Positions 60,278 through 64,000 of a DNA stretch of 64,000 bases are shown piece after piece; within the stretch, counting starts at the first letter, position 1, and each line of letters begins with the position of its first letter. The DNA is from JAUIAI01 sp045106815 (GTDB taxonomy: Bacteria > Pseudomonadota > Gammaproteobacteria > Burkholderiales > Burkholderiaceae_E): the NCBI GenBank assembly GCA_045106815.1, contig JBGCFG010000015.1:1-64000 (forward strand), read 5' to 3'. The notes under the pieces are model-generated. The model worked only from the letters and a program-made list of their open reading frames with translations, was not told where the DNA came from and made no database searches. The translations under genes and the position numbers were made by a program.

Positions 60278-61620
60278 GTGCTTACAGTGCAATCGCTCAC
60301 GCTGTCGCCCAATCTGAAACGATTAGCGAGATCTCTATTGGCAAAGATGCGATCGCCGCAGCGGGTGCCCTCTTTGTGCGTCACTTTGATTCGAAGCGAG
60401 CATACCTGGTCGCCGACGAAAACACATGGCGCGCCGCTGGTGAATCACTTGAAGCCGCACTCATTTCCAAGGGAATTGCCTGCACCCGCTACATCCTGCC
60501 CGGGACGCCCAAGCTCAAACCGACGGTATCGCTCGGCCAACAAATCATCGACAAGCTTCAGGCTGATGATGCTGTTCCGGTCGCCATCGGCTCGGGTGTT
60601 ATCAACGACCTGGTTAAATTTGCAGCGTTCGAATTGGGACGGCCTTACTTTTGCGTGGCAACCGCTGCGTCAATGGACGGATATGCATCGGCCGGCTCGC
60701 CCCTCAGCGACGCCGGCTTCAAAAAGACAATTCAGTGTCGCCCCGCCCGGGTCATCCTGGCTGATCTTAATGTTATGTGCCACGCTCCCAAGGCCATGAC
60801 AGGATGGGGTTACGGGGACCTTGCCGGCAAGGTCCCCGCAGGTGCAGACTGGATTGTCGCTGACGCGCTGGGCATAGAAGCCGTTGATGATGTCGCCTGG
60901 CCCATGGTGCAGAACCGCTTGAGAGAATGGTTGGGCGCCCCCAATGAAATTCAGCAGGGCCGCCCGGCAGCGATTGCCGGGCTCTTTGAAGGCCTTACCT
61001 TGGTTGGCCTGGCAATGGAAAGGCACGGCTCGTCAAGACCGGCCTCCGGCGCCGATCACCAGATTGCTCACCTTTGGGAAATGGAGGATCTGCAACTCGA
61101 TGGCGAACCCGTGAGCCACGGTGCCTGCGTGGCCATTGGCTGTGTCGCCGTTTTGGACCTTTATGCTTGGCTTCTGGAGCAAGACCTTGCTCAAATTGAT
61201 GTCGATTATCTGGTCACGCACGCCGCTTCGATGCGGGACAAACAACAATTGATCGAGCAGGCGTTCGGCGATGGAGAAATCGCCCGGCGCTCGCTTGCGG
61301 AAACTGCGGCCAAGCACGTCACACCAGAGCGACTACACAAGCGGCTGAAATTGCTTCAGCATGTCTGGCCCAATCTGCGCGAGCGTCTGAAAGCTCAGTT
61401 GCTGCCGCCCAGCACTGCGCGCGAGATGCTGGAAGATGTCGGCGCTCCGTTTCATTCCCAGTCAATCGGCATTGACCATCAACGATTGCAGCAGTCTGTC
61501 GCAAACGCCCGATTTCTTAGGTCGCGCTACACAGTGCTGGACCTCCTGGATGAAACCGGTCTGCTAGCTGCCGCGATTTCTGCCGGCATTGCGCAGCGGC
61601 CGGAGCCGGCGCTGAAATGA
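60274..61620 (+). CDS. AraM-like sn-glycerol-1-phosphate dehydrogenase family protein
   Basis: 448 residues of the iron-type alcohol dehydrogenase superfamily in its glycerol-1-phosphate dehydrogenase branch. The nucleotide-binding motif is IGSGVINDLVKFAAF (about 108-122), followed by ATAASMDGYASAGSPL, the metal ligands Asp in GYGDLAGK (about 187), His in GADHQIAHLWEM (about 266) and His in VSHGACVAIG (about 284). AraM of Bacillus subtilis makes glycerol-1-phosphate and is encoded in the arabinose operon. Here the substrate is open, perhaps a polyol phosphate or related ketose phosphate. It overlaps both neighbours by ATGA. Confidence 0.87.
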   Translation: MSAYSAIAHAVAQSETISEISIGKDAIAAAGALFVRHFDSKRAYLVADENTWRAAGESLEAALISKGIACTRYILPGTPKLKPTVSLGQQIIDKLQADDAVPVAIGSGVINDLVKFAAFELGRPYFCVATAASMDGYASAGSPLSDAGFKKTIQCRPARVILADLNVMCHAPKAMTGWGYGDLAGKVPAGADWIVADALGIEAVDDVAWPMVQNRLREWLGAPNEIQQGRPAAIAGLFEGLTLVGLAMERHGSSRPASGADHQIAHLWEMEDLQLDGEPVSHGACVAIGCVAVLDLYAWLLEQDLAQIDVDYLVTHAASMRDKQQLIEQAFGDGEIARRSLAETAAKHVTPERLHKRLKLLQHVWPNLRERLKAQLLPPSTAREMLEDVGAPFHSQSIGIDHQRLQQSVANARFLRSRYTVLDLLDETGLLAAAISAGIAQRPEPALK

Positions 61621-62180
61621 ATGACTTTCAGGCGTTGGTAAGACAAGCCTCTGCAGAAATCGCCGACGCTGCCTGCCAGGTTGACCCCGAGGCTCTTGAG
61701 GCCGTCGTCGAGGAAATTGCCGCGGCCAAACACGTAGTGGCCTACGGCGTCGGCCGCGAAGGACTGATGATGCGTGCACTCGCCATGCGTCTGATGCACC
61801 TGGGCATTGACGCCCATGTCACTGGCGATATGACGACCCCACCCGTCGGTCACGGCGATTTACTCATTGTCAGCGCCGGGCCGGGGTATTTCTCAACCGT
61901 GGCTGCGCTTATCGAGGTGGCCCAACGTGATGGCGCTCGAACGATGTGCGTCACGGCACAACCCGCCGGCAAGGTGCCGAGCGCCTGCGACACGACTCTG
62001 ACTATTCCCGCGCAGACCATGGCAGACGACACCACGTCGCAAGCCGCCTCTGTCCTGCCAATGGGTTCCTTGTATGAAGGAGCGCAGTACCTGGTTTTCG
62101 AACTGCTCGTGTTGATGCTTAAAGCACATCTGGCCGAAACGACTGAATCAATGCGCGCCCGCCACACCAACCTGGAATGA
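61617..62180 (+). CDS. SIS-domain protein, 6-phospho-3-hexuloisomerase-like
   Basis: 187 residues with a single SIS domain. VVAYGVGREGLMMRALAMRL and MHLGIDAHV correspond to the GxGRSG...AMRLMHLG region of 6-phospho-3-hexuloisomerases; the second loop is VSAGPGYFSTVAAL and the late LPMGSLYEGAQYLVFELLVL matches the family QPMGSLFE motif. The Ser of GRSG is Glu here and the GSGSGET loop is changed, so true hexuloisomerase activity is doubtful. A phosphosugar isomerase or phosphosugar sensor is likely. Coupled by ATGA to the AraM-like gene. Confidence 0.85.
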   Translation: MNDFQALVRQASAEIADAACQVDPEALEAVVEEIAAAKHVVAYGVGREGLMMRALAMRLMHLGIDAHVTGDMTTPPVGHGDLLIVSAGPGYFSTVAALIEVAQRDGARTMCVTAQPAGKVPSACDTTLTIPAQTMADDTTSQAASVLPMGSLYEGAQYLVFELLVLMLKAHLAETTESMRARHTNLE

Positions 62181-62199
62181 CCTGAAGTGGATTCGATCT

Positions 62200-62970
62200 A
62201 TGGCTGATTGGACTGACAGATTCTCCCTCACCGGGCGGACCGCGCTCGTAACCGGCGCTTCCAAGGGCATTGGCGCTGAAATCTGCACGGTGTTCGCAGA
62301 TGCTGGTGCGGACATTGTGGCAGTCGCAAGAGATCAGACGGGCTTGAATGAGACGGCTCAGGCCGTGCAAGGCCATGGCAGGCAGTGCATCACGATCACC
62401 GCAGACCTGTCGACACCAGACGGCCCCGGCGTGGCGGCAAGCGCTGCACTGGACCAGTGCGGCAAGATAGATATTTTGGTCAATTCTGCTGGCGTCGCGC
62501 TGGTCGACTCAGCGCTTACGCTCAGCGCTGCAGACTGGGACACCACGATGGCCGTCAACGTCAGGGCGCCCTTTTTGCTGTCGCAGGCACTGGCACCTGA
62601 AATGATCAAGCAGCGATGGGGCAAAATCATCAATATCTCATCGCAAACCGGCGTGATCGCTCTGGACGACCATGCTGCATATGCGAGCTCCAAAGGCGCG
62701 CTCAATGCGTTGACGAAATCGCTTTGTGCGGAATGGGCGCGGCACAACATTCAGGTAAATGCGATTTGCCCGACAGTCGTTCTGACGCCGATGGGAAAAG
62801 AGGTGTGGGGCCCCAAGGAGAAGAGCCAACCCTTTATTGATGCCACGCCCTTGAGACGTTTTGGCGAACCGGTTGAAGTTGCTGATATGGCGTTATACCT
62901 CGCATCACCCGCAGCCGAGCTCGTCAATGGAGCCTTGATGATGATTGAAGGCGGTTACTCAAGTGTTTGA
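62200..62970 (+). CDS. SDR-family dehydrogenase (polyol/sugar oxidoreductase-like)
   Basis: 256 residues of the classical short-chain dehydrogenase family. The cofactor motif is TGASKGIGAEI (about 19-29), NSAGVALVDS holds the NAG region (NSAG), catalytic Ser in IINISSQTGVIA (about 146) and YASSK (Tyr about 160, Lys about 164). The end LVNGALMMIEGGYSSV is typical. With the FGGY kinase it could form a polyol-to-ketose-to-ketose-phosphate route. Substrate unknown. It overlaps the HAD-family gene by eight bases. Confidence 0.92.
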   Translation: MADWTDRFSLTGRTALVTGASKGIGAEICTVFADAGADIVAVARDQTGLNETAQAVQGHGRQCITITADLSTPDGPGVAASAALDQCGKIDILVNSAGVALVDSALTLSAADWDTTMAVNVRAPFLLSQALAPEMIKQRWGKIINISSQTGVIALDDHAAYASSKGALNALTKSLCAEWARHNIQVNAICPTVVLTPMGKEVWGPKEKSQPFIDATPLRRFGEPVEVADMALYLASPAAELVNGALMMIEGGYSSV

Positions 62971-63904
62971 GCAAGTGTCTGATCCGAGCTGCGACACGTC
63001 ATCTAAACGCGTTTCAACCGACTGGGCGTTCGACCGCTACGAGCAAGTTAGGGCTCGTCTGCCCTCGGCAACGTTTCCTAGCAATGTCGTCAGCGCTGAC
63101 AATCTACTCGCACTGGCCAAGCACTTCGACGGGTTTATTCTCGACGCGTTTGGGGTCTTGAATGTCGGCGAAACCGCCATTCCCGGTGCCATCGAACGCA
63201 TCGCTGAGCTGCGGGCACTTGGCAAGCAGTTAATCGTTTTGACCAACGGCGCGACACAAACACTCAGTCAGGCGGTCGCCAAATACAAAAACCTTGGGTT
63301 CGATTTTACAACGACCGAAGTGGTGGCGAGTCGCGAAGTCGCGGCCACGCGCCTGGATCAAATTAGCCCTGATGCGCTTTGGGGCGCCATTGCCGGACCG
63401 GGGGATGATTTCTCAGATCTGGCGGTTAACGCAATCGACCTTATTGAACAGCCCGATGCGTATCAGCGCGTCGATGCGTTTCTGTTCTTGTCGAGTGCTC
63501 GCTGGCATCATCAGCATCAAGACCGATTGCTGGCAGCGCTTGCCAGCCGCACGAGACCGGTTGTCGTGGCAAATCCAGATTTAGTCGCCCCTCGAGAAGA
63601 CGGCTTGTCGCTTGAGCCCGGCTACTATGCTCATGCAATCGCTGATCAAGTGCACGCTCCGATCATCTTTCATGGCAAGCCGTTTGCTGATGCCCTTGCA
63701 GATGCTATTGCGCGTATGCCAGGCCTGAAAGCGCCTCGGATAGCGATGGTGGGCGATACTTTACATACCGATATTCTGGGCGGAAAAGCTGCCGGGCTTG
63801 GCACCATTTTAGTCAGTGATCATGGCCTGTTTGCCGGCGCCGACCTTAATCCCTATGTCGAGCGAAGCGGCATCGTGCCTGACTACATCGTGCCGACAAC
63901 CTGA
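62963..63904 (+). CDS. HAD class IIA family protein (TIGR01459-like, AraL/NagD relatives)
   Basis: Start placed at GTG 62963; a TTG at 62945 is also open. The 313-residue protein has motif I FILDAFGVLNVGETAIPGA, motif II VLTNGATQT, the Lys of motif III in FHGKPFADAL and motif IV MVGDTLHTDILGGKAAGLG. The nucleophile Asp is kept, but the second Asp of the usual DxD (general acid/base) is Phe, a change shared with the TIGR01459 subfamily as far as I recall. It may be a sugar phosphatase with altered mechanism or a regulatory relative. Its last place in the operon parallels AraL beside AraM in Bacillus. Confidence 0.85.
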   Translation: MFEQVSDPSCDTSSKRVSTDWAFDRYEQVRARLPSATFPSNVVSADNLLALAKHFDGFILDAFGVLNVGETAIPGAIERIAELRALGKQLIVLTNGATQTLSQAVAKYKNLGFDFTTTEVVASREVAATRLDQISPDALWGAIAGPGDDFSDLAVNAIDLIEQPDAYQRVDAFLFLSSARWHHQHQDRLLAALASRTRPVVVANPDLVAPREDGLSLEPGYYAHAIADQVHAPIIFHGKPFADALADAIARMPGLKAPRIAMVGDTLHTDILGGKAAGLGTILVSDHGLFAGADLNPYVERSGIVPDYIVPTT

Positions 63905-63924
63905 AGCGTCCTGCGCTTGTTGAG

Positions 63925-64000
63925 TCAGGCGTGATGCGCCGCTGCAGCGAACACACAGTCGGCTGCCGTCGCGATCAGAGCCGGGTCATTGGTCGACAAG
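63925..64000 (-). CDS. Possible C-terminus of an unidentified protein (cut by window edge)
   Basis: On the minus strand the frame from the window edge reads LSTNDPALIATAADCVFAAA and then AHHA before a TGA at 63925-63927. Codon use looks like real coding sequence, and it converges on the HAD gene with 20 bases between. About 25 residues are too few to assign a family. Confidence 0.3.
   Translation of the reverse strand, partial: LSTNDPALIATAADCVFAAAAHHA

Overview
The window is a chromosomal stretch of a proteobacterium, most likely a betaproteobacterium or a lineage close to it. The gene order ndk-rlmN-pilF-rodZ-ispG-hisS-yfgM-bamB-der-hfq-hflX-hflK-hflC-DUF2065-hisZ-purA-phosphoribosyltransferase (37.6 kb down to 20.7 kb, all on the minus strand) is typical of Betaproteobacteria; gammaproteobacteria share only parts of it. 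The Hfq sequence (78 aa, starting MSNKGQLLQDPFLN) and the surE-pcm-nlpD-...-rlmD cluster point the same way. No species can be named from the sequence alone.

Layout. 1-8.8 kb: a truncated aromatic/aspartate aminotransferase, a family I CoA-transferase-like subunit pair, tRNA-Asn, a TesB-like thioesterase, a Baeyer-Villiger monooxygenase, a universal stress protein, a membrane-anchored peptidoglycan-binding-domain protein, a nitronate-monooxygenase-like flavoprotein and a carboxylesterase. This suggests oxidative and CoA-dependent breakdown of cyclic or branched compounds. 8.8-15.5 kb: a complete minor-pilin operon (fimT/U-pilV-pilW-pilX-pilY1-pilE) with a CRP/Vfr-like palindrome upstream. 15.7-20.2 kb: tag, a thermonuclease-like gene, rlmB and rnr. 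20.4-20.7 kb: tRNA-Leu(CAG) followed by a partial copy of its own 3' end and terminator. 20.7-37.6 kb: the housekeeping block named above. 38-42.6 kb: rlmD, a PolB-type exonuclease, an nlpD-like gene, pcm and surE, with rpoS missing from its usual slot. 42.8-50.8 kb: a CBS protein and a compact Chp/Pil chemosensory operon (a protein with two receiver-like folds but no phosphoacceptor, PilI, PilJ, ChpA/PilL) that would control the pili. 51-53.5 kb: a methionine-biosynthesis sulfhydrylase operon.

53.5-64 kb is a carbohydrate or polyol utilisation island of two divergent operons around a perfect 9-bp inverted repeat at 59112-59137. Leftward: solute-binding protein, two permeases, SorC/DeoR-type regulator and FGGY kinase. 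Rightward: ABC ATPase, AraM-like glycerol-1-phosphate dehydrogenase family protein, SIS-domain protein, SDR dehydrogenase and HAD-IIA protein. It recalls the AraL/AraM/AraNPQ part of the Bacillus subtilis arabinose operon but has a different kinase, regulator and extra enzymes. Several enzymes have altered signature residues, so the substrate is open. This is the best candidate in the window for an undescribed pathway.

Most neighbouring genes overlap by ATGA or similar start/stop overlaps, showing tight translational coupling. No IS element, prophage, CRISPR array or rRNA gene was seen.
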